Below, one piece after another: positions 1 to 6,829 of a stretch of DNA of 8,474 nt. A program made the position numbers and the translations under genes. This stretch comes from Ktedonobacter sp. 13_1_20CM_4_53_11. GTDB taxonomy: Bacteria; Chloroflexota; Ktedonobacteria; Ktedonobacterales; Ktedonobacteraceae. Below the pieces are notes generated by a model. The model searched no databases. It was not told where the DNA came from and worked only from the letters and a program-made list of their open reading frames with translations. The stretch is taken from NCBI GenBank assembly GCA_001919995.1, contig MNIY01000051.1, forward strand, positions 1 through 8,474, read 5' to 3'. Position 1 is the stretch's first letter, and every line of letters begins with the position of its first letter.

Positions 1-2
1 TG

Positions 3-428
3 GAAGCGGTCAAAAGTGGCGTGGGTATCGCGGGCTGGCATGGCGGCATGAGCGATGCTTTCCGCAATAACCCTGAATACCAGTGGATGGTCGGTGGCCA
101 ATTCGTTGCGCATCCCGGCAACATGATTGAATACGAAGTGAACATCGTCAAACACGATGACCCGATCACTGCTGGACTGCAAGACTTTAAGATAGTTACT
201 GAACAATACTATATGCACGTCGATCCATTGAACGAGGTGCTTGCCACGACAACCTTTAGCGGTGAGTATGCCCCGTGGGTTGCAGGCTGTGTGATGCCCG
301 TAACCTGGAAGCGACAATGGGGAGCAGGCCGCGTTTTTTTCTGCTCGGTCGGTCATAGTACGAAGGAGCTCGTTGTGCCTGAGGTGCGAGAGATGATCCA
401 CCGTGGTATGCTATGGGCAAGCCGGTAG
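3..428 (+). CDS. ThuA-like domain protein, C-terminal part (5' end outside window)
   Basis: The reading frame is open to the left edge, so the gene starts outside the window; the internal GTG at 21 is not a credible start. About 141 C-terminal residues are visible, whereas ThuA-like proteins are usually 210-250 residues. Seen: a G-x-A-G-W-H-G-G loop (the ThuA H-G-G signature), a D-D-P-I-T-A-G-L segment, an E-Q-Y-Y-M-H-V-D-P block, a P-V-x-W motif and a C-terminal [12 protein letters not shown] strand-loop, in the order expected for a ThuA fold related to class I glutamine amidotransferases but without its catalytic triad. ThuA accompanies the Gfo/Idh protein ThuB in rhizobial trehalose utilisation; its biochemical activity is poorly defined. 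It lies 72 bp upstream of a Gfo/Idh/MocA gene on the same strand, matching that usual pairing. The family is secure; the substrate is unknown. Confidence 0.88.
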   Translation, partial: EAVKSGVGIAGWHGGMSDAFRNNPEYQWMVGGQFVAHPGNMIEYEVNIVKHDDPITAGLQDFKIVTEQYYMHVDPLNEVLATTTFSGEYAPWVAGCVMPVTWKRQWGAGRVFFCSVGHSTKELVVPEVREMIHRGMLWASR

Positions 429-500
429 CTAGCAGGGGAAGAACAAGACGATACTCTATTATCCTCGCATTAACCGGGGTACACAAACAGGGAGCGTAAG

Positions 501-1628
501 ATGACGACGATCAAGAAAGTCAACATTGGCGTGATTGGATGTGGCAAAATCAGCTCTATCTATTTTCAGATATTGCAAACGTTCGACATTATCAACGTCA
601 TCGCCTGTGCCGACCTCGACATGGAGCGCGCCCGCATGCAAGCTGAGAGCTTTCACATTCCCAGGGCCTTGCGTGTTGAAGAGCTACTGGCTGATCCCGA
701 GATCGAGCTTGTCGTCAACCTGACGATTCCCAGTGCGCATGCCGAAGTTGGCCTGGCAACCCTCTCGGCAGGCAAAGCGGTGTACATTGAAAAGCCACTG
801 GCGCTCACGCGCGAGCAGGGGCATCAACTCTTAGAAGCAGCGCGTGCTCGGGAGGTACGCATTGGCTGTGCCCCCGACACCTTTCTAGGCGGCGGCTTAC
901 AGACATGCCGCACACTTATCGACAAAGGGATGATCGGTACACCTGTTGCGGCCAGCGCCTTTATGCTGAATCATGGCGCGGAACACTGGCATCCGAATCC
1001 TGATTTTTATTATCAACCTGGCGGTGGCCCACTCTTTGACATGGGGCCTTACTATTTGACAGCCTTGATTAATCTGCTCGGCCCCATCCAGCGTGTCACA
1101 GGTACAGCGAAGATAACATTCCCCGAACGTATCATAACAAGCCAACCGAAGTACGGGACGAAGATAACCGTCAATACGCCAACGCATATCGCAGGTCTGA
1201 TAGACTTTGCGGGCGGCGCTGTTGGTGTGCTCGTGACAAGCTTCGATGTCTGGTCGCACCAGTTACCACGCATCGAAATCTATGGGACGGACGGAACCTT
1301 AAGTGTCCCGGATCCAAACACCTTTGGTGGACCCGTGAGACTGCGACGTGCCGGTGAGAATGACTGGCGTGATATCCCGCTAACACATGCCTATACCACG
1401 AACAGCAGGGGCATCGGTGTCGCAGATATGGTGTATGCAATACGCGCAGGGCAGCCTCATCGCGCAAGCGGAGCCTTGGCATATCACGTCCTTGACAGCA
1501 TGCAAGCGATCCTCGAGTCATCCACCGAGGGTAAGCACATCGTGTTAACAAGTACATGCAGTCGTCCCGAGCCACTTCCTCCAGGGACTCTGGAGACGGC
1601 CTGGGGCGATGAGAACGAGAATCATTGA
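501..1628 (+). CDS. Gfo/Idh/MocA family oxidoreductase (paralogue 1)
   Basis: A predicted cytoplasmic NAD(P)-dependent sugar or cyclitol dehydrogenase of 375 residues, a normal length for the family. The ATG at 501 follows GGGAG (490-494) at a 6-nt spacing. The N-terminal Rossmann domain shows V-I-G-C-G-K-I-S (residues 11-18) and an acidic strand end, C-A-D-L-D (36-40), followed by E-K-P at 97-99, whose lysine (K98) is the usual catalytic/cofactor residue. The C-terminal alpha/beta domain contains P-D-T-F-L-G-G-G (125-132) and [12 protein letters not shown] (174-185). In the last motif, D180 is kept but the histidine four residues later, common in this family, is a tyrosine (Y184); several Gfo/Idh subfamilies have this variant. 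It follows the ThuA-like gene by 72 bp and precedes the TIM-barrel gene by 67 bp, so an operon is likely. The natural substrate cannot be assigned. Confidence 0.92.
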   Translation: MTTIKKVNIGVIGCGKISSIYFQILQTFDIINVIACADLDMERARMQAESFHIPRALRVEELLADPEIELVVNLTIPSAHAEVGLATLSAGKAVYIEKPLALTREQGHQLLEAARAREVRIGCAPDTFLGGGLQTCRTLIDKGMIGTPVAASAFMLNHGAEHWHPNPDFYYQPGGGPLFDMGPYYLTALINLLGPIQRVTGTAKITFPERIITSQPKYGTKITVNTPTHIAGLIDFAGGAVGVLVTSFDVWSHQLPRIEIYGTDGTLSVPDPNTFGGPVRLRRAGENDWRDIPLTHAYTTNSRGIGVADMVYAIRAGQPHRASGALAYHVLDSMQAILESSTEGKHIVLTSTCSRPEPLPPGTLETAWGDENENH

Positions 1629-1655
1629 GTCGTGCGTGTTCGTGAGCCTGAGATT

Positions 1656-1676
1656 GGGCATCCATCAGAGATGCCC
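1656..1676 (+). other. Intercistronic stem-loop before the TIM-barrel gene
   Basis: GGGCATC (1656-1662) and GATGCCC (1670-1676) are perfect 7-bp inverted arms around a 7-nt loop. The structure lies between the stop codon at 1628 and the ribosome-binding site at 1684-1690. No T-run follows, so it is not a classical intrinsic terminator. It may stabilise mRNA ends, tune translation of the downstream gene, or be the remnant of a short palindromic repeat. Confidence 0.5.
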
Positions 1677-1683
1677 TACAAAC

Positions 1684-1690
1684 AAGGAGG
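1684..1690 (+). promoter_or_regulatory. Strong ribosome-binding site fixing a GTG start
   Basis: AAGGAGG is followed by a 5-nt all-A spacer and GTG at 1696. This decides the start against the longer in-frame ATG at 1609, which has no comparable site, overlaps the previous gene and would add a non-conserved 29-residue extension. Confidence 0.8.
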
Positions 1691-1695
1691 AAAAA

Positions 1696-2697
1696 GTGTC
1701 TCAAATCAAAGGACCGGCGATATTTTTGGCACAGTTTGCCCAGGATGTTCCACCGTATAATACCCTCCCCGCAATCACGCAGTGGGTGAAAGACCTGGGC
1801 TACATAGGCGTACAGATCCCAGGCTGGGATAGCCATTTTATTGACCTGGACAAAGCAGCCGAATCAAAGCAGTACTGCGAAGACCTGAAGGGACAAACCA
1901 ACGGGTTAGAGATCACTGAGATCGCGACCCATCTCATCGGCCAACTCGTCGCGGTACACCCGGCGTTCGATATCCTGTTCGATGGTTTCGCTCCCCCTGC
2001 ATTGCGTAATAATCCCAAAGCGCGTACGGAGTGGGCAGTCGATCAGATGACCAGGGCCATCAAGGCGTCGAGAAACCTTGGTCTGAACGTCCTCCCAACA
2101 TTTTCTGGCGCGTTGCTCTGGCATACGATGTATCCCTGGCCCCAGAGACCTCCAGGGCTGGTAGACATGGGCTTCAAAGAACTGGCCAAAAAGTGGCAAC
2201 CGCTGCTGAACGTAGCTGATGAGTATGGTGTCGATTTAGCTTTTGAAATCCACCCGGGAGAGGACCTGCACGATGGAGTAACATTTGAGCGCTTCCTGGC
2301 TGCCACTGGCAATCATCCCCGTGTGCATATCCTCTATGACCCATCCCACTTCGTTTTACAGCAGTTGGATTACATCGGCTACATCGATGTCTACAAAGAT
2401 CATATCAAGGCGTTCCACGTAAAGGACGCCGAATACCACCCCTCAGCAAAGTCGGGTGTCTACGGCGGCTACCAGGACTGGAGAGACCGCCCCGGTCGCT
2501 TCCGCAGCCTGGGAGATGGGCAGGTTGACTTCAAACGCGTTTTCTCGCAACTGACGCAGGTCGGCTACGCAAGCTGGGCGGTGCTCGAATGGGAATGCTG
2601 CATCAAAGACTCCGTGCAAGGAGCCACCGAGGGAATAGTGGACGACCAGGAGCGTCTTGATAAAAACATTCGTGAACGATGCTTCATACTCATATGA
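1696..2697 (+). CDS. Xylose-isomerase-like TIM-barrel protein (sugar phosphate isomerase/epimerase family)
   Basis: A protein of 333 residues, starting at GTG (1696) behind a strong AAGGAGG. It belongs to the AP-endonuclease-2 / xylose-isomerase-like TIM-barrel superfamily, whose members isomerise, epimerise, dehydrate or cleave sugars with a divalent metal. Candidate metal ligands lie at the expected strand ends: E184 in F-E-I-H, D215 in Y-D-P-S-H, H241 in F-H-V-K-D and E298 in L-E-W-E. H186, H218 and D244 probably complete the site, and G-D-G-Q-V-D-F (273-279) is the usual loop before the last helix. It is sandwiched between two Gfo/Idh/MocA genes, a common arrangement in which the dehydrogenase makes a keto-sugar and the TIM barrel processes it. 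The last ~20 residues do not resemble the family ends I know, and a short frameshift near 2662-2666 is possible (see findings). The exact reaction is not predictable. Confidence 0.88.
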   Translation: MSQIKGPAIFLAQFAQDVPPYNTLPAITQWVKDLGYIGVQIPGWDSHFIDLDKAAESKQYCEDLKGQTNGLEITEIATHLIGQLVAVHPAFDILFDGFAPPALRNNPKARTEWAVDQMTRAIKASRNLGLNVLPTFSGALLWHTMYPWPQRPPGLVDMGFKELAKKWQPLLNVADEYGVDLAFEIHPGEDLHDGVTFERFLAATGNHPRVHILYDPSHFVLQQLDYIGYIDVYKDHIKAFHVKDAEYHPSAKSGVYGGYQDWRDRPGRFRSLGDGQVDFKRVFSQLTQVGYASWAVLEWECCIKDSVQGATEGIVDDQERLDKNIRERCFILI

Positions 2698-2713
2698 ATG
2701 AGAGGGAGTCAAT

Positions 2714-3859
2714 ATGAGCCGAGATGTTTCGAACAGAAAACTACGCGCCGGTATTGTCGGTGGAGGTCGTGGCTCTTTTATTGGAGCCGTACATCACGTT
2801 GCCGTCGAACTGGACGGCGAGGCCGAAGTCGTAGCCGGTGCAATGTCCACCGATCCCCAGACAGCCGCTGCTTCCGCCAAAGCCTGGTACCTGGATCGTT
2901 CATACGATGACTACAAGGAGATGGCGAAAGCTGAAGCGGGGAGACCAGATGGGATCGACTTTGTCATGATCACGACGCCGAACCACATGCATTTTCCTGT
3001 TGCAAAAGCCTTTCTGGAACAAGGCATCCACGTGGTTTCGGAAAAGCCCATGACCTTCAGCCTGGAAGAAGCCCAGGAGTTGGTGAAGACCGTCGAAAAT
3101 AGCAACCTTGTCTATGCACTGATGCACAACTACACTGGCTATCCTGCTGTACGCCAGGCGCGTTACATGGTACGCCAGGGTGAACTCGGCGACATCAGGA
3201 AAGTCCTGGTAGAGTACATTCAGGACTGGCTCATGGCGCCGGAAGAGAAGGCTGGGAATAAGCAGGCAGTCTGGCGCACCGATCCTACAAAATCAGGGAT
3301 TGCAGGATGTGTGGGCGACATCGGCACCCATGCTGAGAACCTGCTTGAGTTCATTACCGGCGTGAAGATCGCGTCACTAAGCGCCGACCTGACCACCTTC
3401 GTTGAGGGCAGGATGCTCGACGATGATGCGAACATGCTGCTGCACCTGGAGAACGGCGGCAAAGGAGTTCTTACCTGTTCCCAGGTAGCGGCCGGTGAGG
3501 AGAATGCGCTCAACATCCGCATCTATGGCAGCAAGGCAGCGCTGGAATGGCACCAGATGGAGCCGAATACATTGATCTTCAAAGCGCCAAATCAGCCAGG
3601 CCAAATCCTGCGAACGGGGCTACCCTACATGAGCGCAGAGGCAAAACAGTTAACACGCCTACCACCAGGGCATCCCGAAGGCTTTTTTGAGGCGTTCGCC
3701 AACATTTACAAACTGGTGATCGAAGACATTCGCAGGGTCCAAGCAGGTCAACAGTCTGTGGGTGGCTACCCCAACGTGTACGATGGGCTGAGAGGCATAC
3801 AATTCGTGTACAAGGCCGTTGAAAGCTCAAAGAAGGGGAGTGTCTGGCTAGATATGTAA
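2714..3859 (+). CDS. Gfo/Idh/MocA family oxidoreductase (paralogue 2)
   Basis: A protein of 381 residues. The ATG at 2714 follows GAGGGAG (2702-2708) at 5 nt, and the gene begins 16 bp after the previous stop, indicating tight co-transcription. The Rossmann motif I-V-G-G-G-R-G-S-F-I-G occupies residues 14-24. E-K-P is at 110-112 (K111 catalytic/cofactor-proximal), M-H-N-Y-T-G-Y-P at 137-144, and G-D-I-G-T-H-A-E-N at 201-209 supplies the conserved D202 and H205 of the active-site helix. The G-G-G-R-G-S-F-I-G start and the N-Y-T-G-Y-P block mark a recognisable subfamily often found next to xylose-isomerase-like TIM-barrel genes in sugar or inositol catabolic clusters. Expected role: NAD(P)-dependent oxidation or reduction of a sugar hydroxyl in the cytoplasm, probably working with the TIM-barrel product just upstream. 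The substrate is unknown. Confidence 0.93.
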   Translation: MSRDVSNRKLRAGIVGGGRGSFIGAVHHVAVELDGEAEVVAGAMSTDPQTAAASAKAWYLDRSYDDYKEMAKAEAGRPDGIDFVMITTPNHMHFPVAKAFLEQGIHVVSEKPMTFSLEEAQELVKTVENSNLVYALMHNYTGYPAVRQARYMVRQGELGDIRKVLVEYIQDWLMAPEEKAGNKQAVWRTDPTKSGIAGCVGDIGTHAENLLEFITGVKIASLSADLTTFVEGRMLDDDANMLLHLENGGKGVLTCSQVAAGEENALNIRIYGSKAALEWHQMEPNTLIFKAPNQPGQILRTGLPYMSAEAKQLTRLPPGHPEGFFEAFANIYKLVIEDIRRVQAGQQSVGGYPNVYDGLRGIQFVYKAVESSKKGSVWLDM

Positions 3860-3908
3860 CACGGTTTTGACCAGATAGAAGCCAGAGAAAAGTGCTGAAA
3901 GTGTATAC

Positions 3909-3913
3909 GGAGG
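3909..3913 (+). promoter_or_regulatory. Ribosome-binding site supporting a TTG start at 3919
   Basis: GGAGG ends 5 nt before TTG at 3919. The upstream in-frame GTG at 3892 has only a weak AGAGA-like sequence before it. The TTG start also places the N-terminus close to the first Rossmann strand, as usual for the family. Confidence 0.6.
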
Positions 3914-3918
3914 GAAGG

Positions 3919-4953
3919 TTGGAAAGTCAAACGAACCTTAGAGCCGTCTTAGCAGGCTGTGGCAGCAATAGTAAGTATTGGCTAGACGCGGCTCGCGAAA
4001 TTCCTGATCTTGAAGTAGTTGGGTTAGTCGACCTGGTGGAGGAGTCTGCCAGGAGAAAAGCTGCCGAGTATGGATTGCAGGATGCAGCGATTGGTACAGA
4101 TGTCAGGCTCATGCTAGAGCAAACCTCCCCTGATGTCGTTTTCGATTGTACCGTGCCCGAGGCCCATTTTCAGGTCACCATGGGGGCCCTCGAGCATGGA
4201 TGCCATGTCCTTGGCGAAAAACCCCTGGCCGATACGATGGAGCACGCCAGGGAGATGGTTGCGGCTGCACAAGAAGCGGGAAAGATTTTCGCAGTCATCC
4301 AGAATCGGCGCTATATGCCTGGCATTCGCCGCCTCAGAGAATTCCTGAAGTCAGGAACGCTTGGACCGCTGACAACCGTAAACAGCGATTTCTATATCGG
4401 CGCGCACTTCGGTGGCTTCCGTGATCACATGCAGCACGTGCTGCTCCTGGATATGGCCATTCACACGTTCGACGCGGCCCGTTTCCTTGCCAATGCTGAT
4501 CCCGTCTCCGTGTACTGTAAAGAATGGAATCCCACGGGCTCGTGGTACGATCACGATGCATCGGCTGTTGCAATCTTCGAGATGAACAATGGCCTTGTCT
4601 ACACCTACCGCGGCAGCTGGTGCGCGGAAGGCCTCCCGACAACATGGGAGAGCGATTGGCGCATCGTCGGTCAAAGGGGCAGCGTGAAATGGGATGGGGG
4701 CGAGAATATCATGGCACAGGTGGTCTCCGAGACGGGTGGATTCCACTCCACATATCAAGATATCTCTCCGCCGCCCTACAACTCAGTGGAAAAAGTCGGC
4801 GGTCATCTCGGCTTGATGCAGGAATTTATCTCGTGCGTCAAAACAGGTACTACGCCTGAAACGATCTGCAGCGACAACATCAAGAGTCTTGCGATGGCCT
4901 TCGGGGCTATCGAGAGCGCCCGATCGGGAAAGTGCTTAGAGATCGCATGGTAA
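3919..4953 (+). CDS. Gfo/Idh/MocA family oxidoreductase (paralogue 3)
   Basis: A protein of 344 residues from the preferred TTG start; starting at GTG 3892 would give 353. From the TTG start, the Rossmann motif A-G-C-G-S-N-S is at 12-18, the acidic end of strand 2 in V-D-L at 37-39, E-K-P at 100-102 (K101), Q-N-R-R-Y at 128-132 and L-D-M-A-I-H-T-F-D at 177-185, giving the conserved D178 and H182. It has the typical two-domain Gfo/Idh/MocA layout and is probably a cytoplasmic NAD(P)-dependent sugar dehydrogenase. It is the last gene of the plus-strand run, 59 bp after paralogue 2, and its TAA stop is separated by just 3 bp from the stop of the convergent minus-strand gene. Sequence blocks differ from the other three paralogues, so this is not a recent tandem duplication. 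The substrate is unknown. Confidence 0.92.
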   Translation: MESQTNLRAVLAGCGSNSKYWLDAAREIPDLEVVGLVDLVEESARRKAAEYGLQDAAIGTDVRLMLEQTSPDVVFDCTVPEAHFQVTMGALEHGCHVLGEKPLADTMEHAREMVAAAQEAGKIFAVIQNRRYMPGIRRLREFLKSGTLGPLTTVNSDFYIGAHFGGFRDHMQHVLLLDMAIHTFDAARFLANADPVSVYCKEWNPTGSWYDHDASAVAIFEMNNGLVYTYRGSWCAEGLPTTWESDWRIVGQRGSVKWDGGENIMAQVVSETGGFHSTYQDISPPPYNSVEKVGGHLGLMQEFISCVKTGTTPETICSDNIKSLAMAFGAIESARSGKCLEIAW

Positions 4954-4956
4954 GTG

Positions 4957-5928
4957 TCATGTAAGCGCTTGTATGTAACCGAGGTATGCCAGGCTCGCAG
5001 CGAGTTGCTGCTCCTCGTAGGCGATGATCAGCTCCTCTGGCTCTTCCCGTTCAAAAGGGGTTCGCCAGTCTCCTCCTGCCGTCCTGGCATTAGCCTGAAC
5101 GAAGCGCCACACGCGGGCGAGCTGGGCTGCCGTTCGAGGAGGATACTCGGGCCAATAATCATCTGCCAGCACCCGGATGTGGCGAGCCTCCAATGCCCCG
5201 AGTTCAAGCGACATGGTTACGTCTGGGCAATCTTCCTGCAGGATGTCAAACAACGCGCGGAAGTTGATCACGCCCTGCCCCAGCGGACAGCGGACAAGAC
5301 GATATCCCTCCTCGCTCAGATAGATCCAGTAATCCTTGAGATGAACATTTTTGATATAGGGAGCAACCCGCCTGGCAAAGTCCAGGGGTTCCTCCGCCGT
5401 CGCCAGTGGATTGCCTGTGTCTAACGTGACACCGAAGCGCGGTGAGCCTATGGACTCGCACAGCCAGAGCAATTCTTCGGACGCCAGGTCCTGGTGGTTC
5501 TCCACGGCAAGGTTCACCCCGGCATGCTCTGCCACGGTTGTTGCCTCCCGCAGCCCGACCAGGACTTCCTGGAGAAACGACTGCCAGCGGCCAGCCAGAG
5601 GTCGCCGGTCACCCCCAATCTTCGCGCCCCCTACCGCCGTGCGCACCGTGCCGACACCCAGGCGCGCACCCAGTTCAATGTCCTTCATGAGCTTGTCAGG
5701 AGCGTAGCCTCCGCTCGCAAGTGTGATGAACAACCCGTGGTTACGCGCATACTGCGCCACGTCCTCTATGTCCTCACCCTGCAACAGGGATGCCGGCAAC
5801 TCTACACCTTCCAGGCCAGCAACAAGGGCTCGGTCCATCAATTGCCTCGATCTGATTGGAGGGCGTGTGGACGCTGGATGGATGCCCATACTAAAAACGG
5901 TGCCATAGACAGCAAGACCAATGCGCAT
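4957..5928 (-). CDS. Xylose-isomerase-like TIM-barrel protein (second copy type)
   Basis: A protein of 323 residues from the third of three consecutive ATG codons (5934, 5931, 5928). The AGGA of the ribosome-binding site is 8 nt before the third ATG but only 2 nt before the first, so the third is preferred. AP-endonuclease-2-like TIM-barrel features, numbered from that start: E143 in V-E-N-H-Q-D, D170 in L-D-T-G-N-P, H196 in V-H-L-K-D-Y and E242 in L-E-L-G-A are the candidate metal ligands, with R-C-P-L-G-Q-G-V (213-220) preceding the last barrel elements. Such enzymes act as metal-dependent sugar isomerases, epimerases, dehydratases or decarboxylases. It shares the fold but little obvious sequence with the plus-strand TIM barrel at 1696-2697, suggesting a different step or substrate. 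It is the last gene of the minus-strand operon, 78 bp after the SDR gene. The exact reaction is not assignable. Confidence 0.9.
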   Translation of the reverse strand: MRIGLAVYGTVFSMGIHPASTRPPIRSRQLMDRALVAGLEGVELPASLLQGEDIEDVAQYARNHGLFITLASGGYAPDKLMKDIELGARLGVGTVRTAVGGAKIGGDRRPLAGRWQSFLQEVLVGLREATTVAEHAGVNLAVENHQDLASEELLWLCESIGSPRFGVTLDTGNPLATAEEPLDFARRVAPYIKNVHLKDYWIYLSEEGYRLVRCPLGQGVINFRALFDILQEDCPDVTMSLELGALEARHIRVLADDYWPEYPPRTAAQLARVWRFVQANARTAGGDWRTPFEREEPEELIIAYEEQQLAASLAYLGYIQALT

Positions 5929-5936
5929 CATCATCT

Positions 5937-5940
5937 TCCT
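5937..5940 (-). promoter_or_regulatory. Ribosome-binding site next to a triple ATG
   Basis: On the minus strand the motif reads AGGA within GAAAGGAAG, followed directly by ATG ATG ATG CGC. Spacing is 2, 5 and 8 nt to the three ATGs; the third fits best and puts the start right before the first barrel strand. Confidence 0.55.
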
Positions 5941-6006
5941 TTCTCAAAAGCTACTGGAACCTGTCACCCATCATGAAGGTCGCCTCCAGTTGTCAAACCC
6001 TGTCGC

Positions 6007-6774
6007 TCACTCTGCCGTCCAGCCGCCGTCGACGACCAGCGCTGCACCGGTCATAAAGCTGGATGCCTCCGAGGCGAGGAAGATGACCACTGGGCCAAGT
6101 TCCTCCGGGCGACCCCAGCGGCCTAAGGCTATGTGACTGAGAAACAACTGATTCGCCTGCGGGTTGTTCATCACCGGAATGTTCAGTTCAGTTGCGAATG
6201 GGCCGGGGCACAGTGCATTGACATTAATGTTGTAAGGGGCCCATTCCAGCGCCAATACTTTCGTTAATTGGATGACGCCTCCCTTACTAGAACAATAGGC
6301 GCTGCGCTCAGGCAAAGCCGTTAAGGCCAGCATGGAAGCAAGGTTGATCACCCGGCCATAGCGCTGCTCCTTCATATAAGGAGCCACAGCCCGAGCACAA
6401 AGAAAAGGAGCTTTCAGATTGGTATCCTGCACCAGGTCCCAACTGGCTTCGTCAAATTCCTCAACGGGCTTGCGGATGTTGATTCCTGCATTGTTGACCA
6501 GGATGTCAATGCGTCCGAATTCTCCTATGACCGATTGGACCATGGCTTCGACCTGTTGGGAGTCGGTCACATCGACTGTAATTCCCAGGGTATGTCGCCC
6601 TGTCGCCTCTGCGATGGCAACAGCACTTTTCTGTGCCTTCTCATGTTGGCGGCTGGTAACCGCGACACTGGCGCCAGCTTCAGCAAGGGCCTGGGCCATC
6701 ACAAACCCCAATCCACGATTCCCGCCAGTGATCAATGCGACGCGACCATCTAGCTTGAATGCGTCAAGATACAT
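6007..6774 (-). CDS. SDR family NAD(P)-dependent oxidoreductase (classical)
   Basis: A protein of 255 residues, the usual size for a classical short-chain dehydrogenase. Rossmann glycine motif T-G-G-N-R-G-L-G at 16-23, N-N-A-G at 94-97, and a complete catalytic tetrad N119, S147, Y160 and K164 (in Y-C-S-S-K). P-G at 190-191 and a C-terminal V-D-G-G-W (248-252) also fit. The overall flavour is close to gluconate 5-dehydrogenase, 2-deoxygluconate 3-dehydrogenase (KduD-like) and glucose 1-dehydrogenase families, so a cytoplasmic sugar or sugar-acid dehydrogenase is likely. The ATG at 6774 is chosen because AAAGGAG (6786-6792) precedes it and the first beta strand follows within 15 residues. The longer in-frame ATG at 6849 would overlap the upstream gene and add 25 unconserved residues. 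It is the middle gene of the minus operon, 55 bp after the Gfo/Idh gene. Confidence 0.93.
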   Translation of the reverse strand: MYLDAFKLDGRVALITGGNRGLGFVMAQALAEAGASVAVTSRQHEKAQKSAVAIAEATGRHTLGITVDVTDSQQVEAMVQSVIGEFGRIDILVNNAGINIRKPVEEFDEASWDLVQDTNLKAPFLCARAVAPYMKEQRYGRVINLASMLALTALPERSAYCSSKGGVIQLTKVLALEWAPYNINVNALCPGPFATELNIPVMNNPQANQLFLSHIALGRWGRPEELGPVVIFLASEASSFMTGAALVVDGGWTAE

Positions 6775-6785
6775 AGAATTCTGCT

Positions 6786-6792
6786 CTCCTTT
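6786..6792 (-). promoter_or_regulatory. Ribosome-binding site deciding the SDR start
   Basis: On the minus strand it reads AAAGGAG, 11 nt before ATG at 6774. The spacing is slightly long but no better site exists, and the longer alternative start at 6849 lies inside the preceding gene. Confidence 0.55.
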
Positions 6793-6801
6793 CGGATCGT
6801 A

Positions 6802-6822
6802 CCAGGGCCCGGCGGGTCCTGG
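6802..6822 (-). other. Intercistronic GC-rich stem-loop between Gfo/Idh and SDR genes
   Basis: On the plus strand CCAGGGCCC (6802-6810) and GGGTCCTGG (6814-6822) form 9-bp arms with one non-Watson-Crick pair (6807/6817) and a 3-nt loop. In the minus-strand transcript that pair is a C-A mismatch. The structure lies after the Gfo/Idh stop (6830) and just before the SDR ribosome-binding site. No T-run follows on the minus strand, so an mRNA-stability or translation-tuning element is more likely than a full terminator. Confidence 0.5.
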
Positions 6823-6829
6823 CTTTGCA

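Noticed and set aside
434..462. Possible promoter before the first Gfo/Idh gene (TATTAT at 457-462)
   Set aside because: No acceptable -35 box at 16-18 bp upstream (AGGGGA), and the short 72-bp gap suggests read-through from the ThuA-like gene.
1609..1695. N-terminal extension of the first TIM-barrel protein from ATG 1609
   Set aside because: It overlaps the previous gene, has no ribosome-binding site and adds unconserved sequence; GTG 1696 has a strong AAGGAGG.
1171..1836. Long minus-strand open frame of 221 codons
   Set aside because: It is antisense to the first Gfo/Idh gene and the start of the TIM-barrel gene. Its translation is rich in Arg, His, Cys and Ser with no recognisable fold, typical of a shadow frame.
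4954..5424. Plus-strand open frame of 156 codons right after the third Gfo/Idh gene
   Set aside because: Antisense to the second TIM-barrel gene, with no domain signal; the minus-strand frame carries all the metal ligands.
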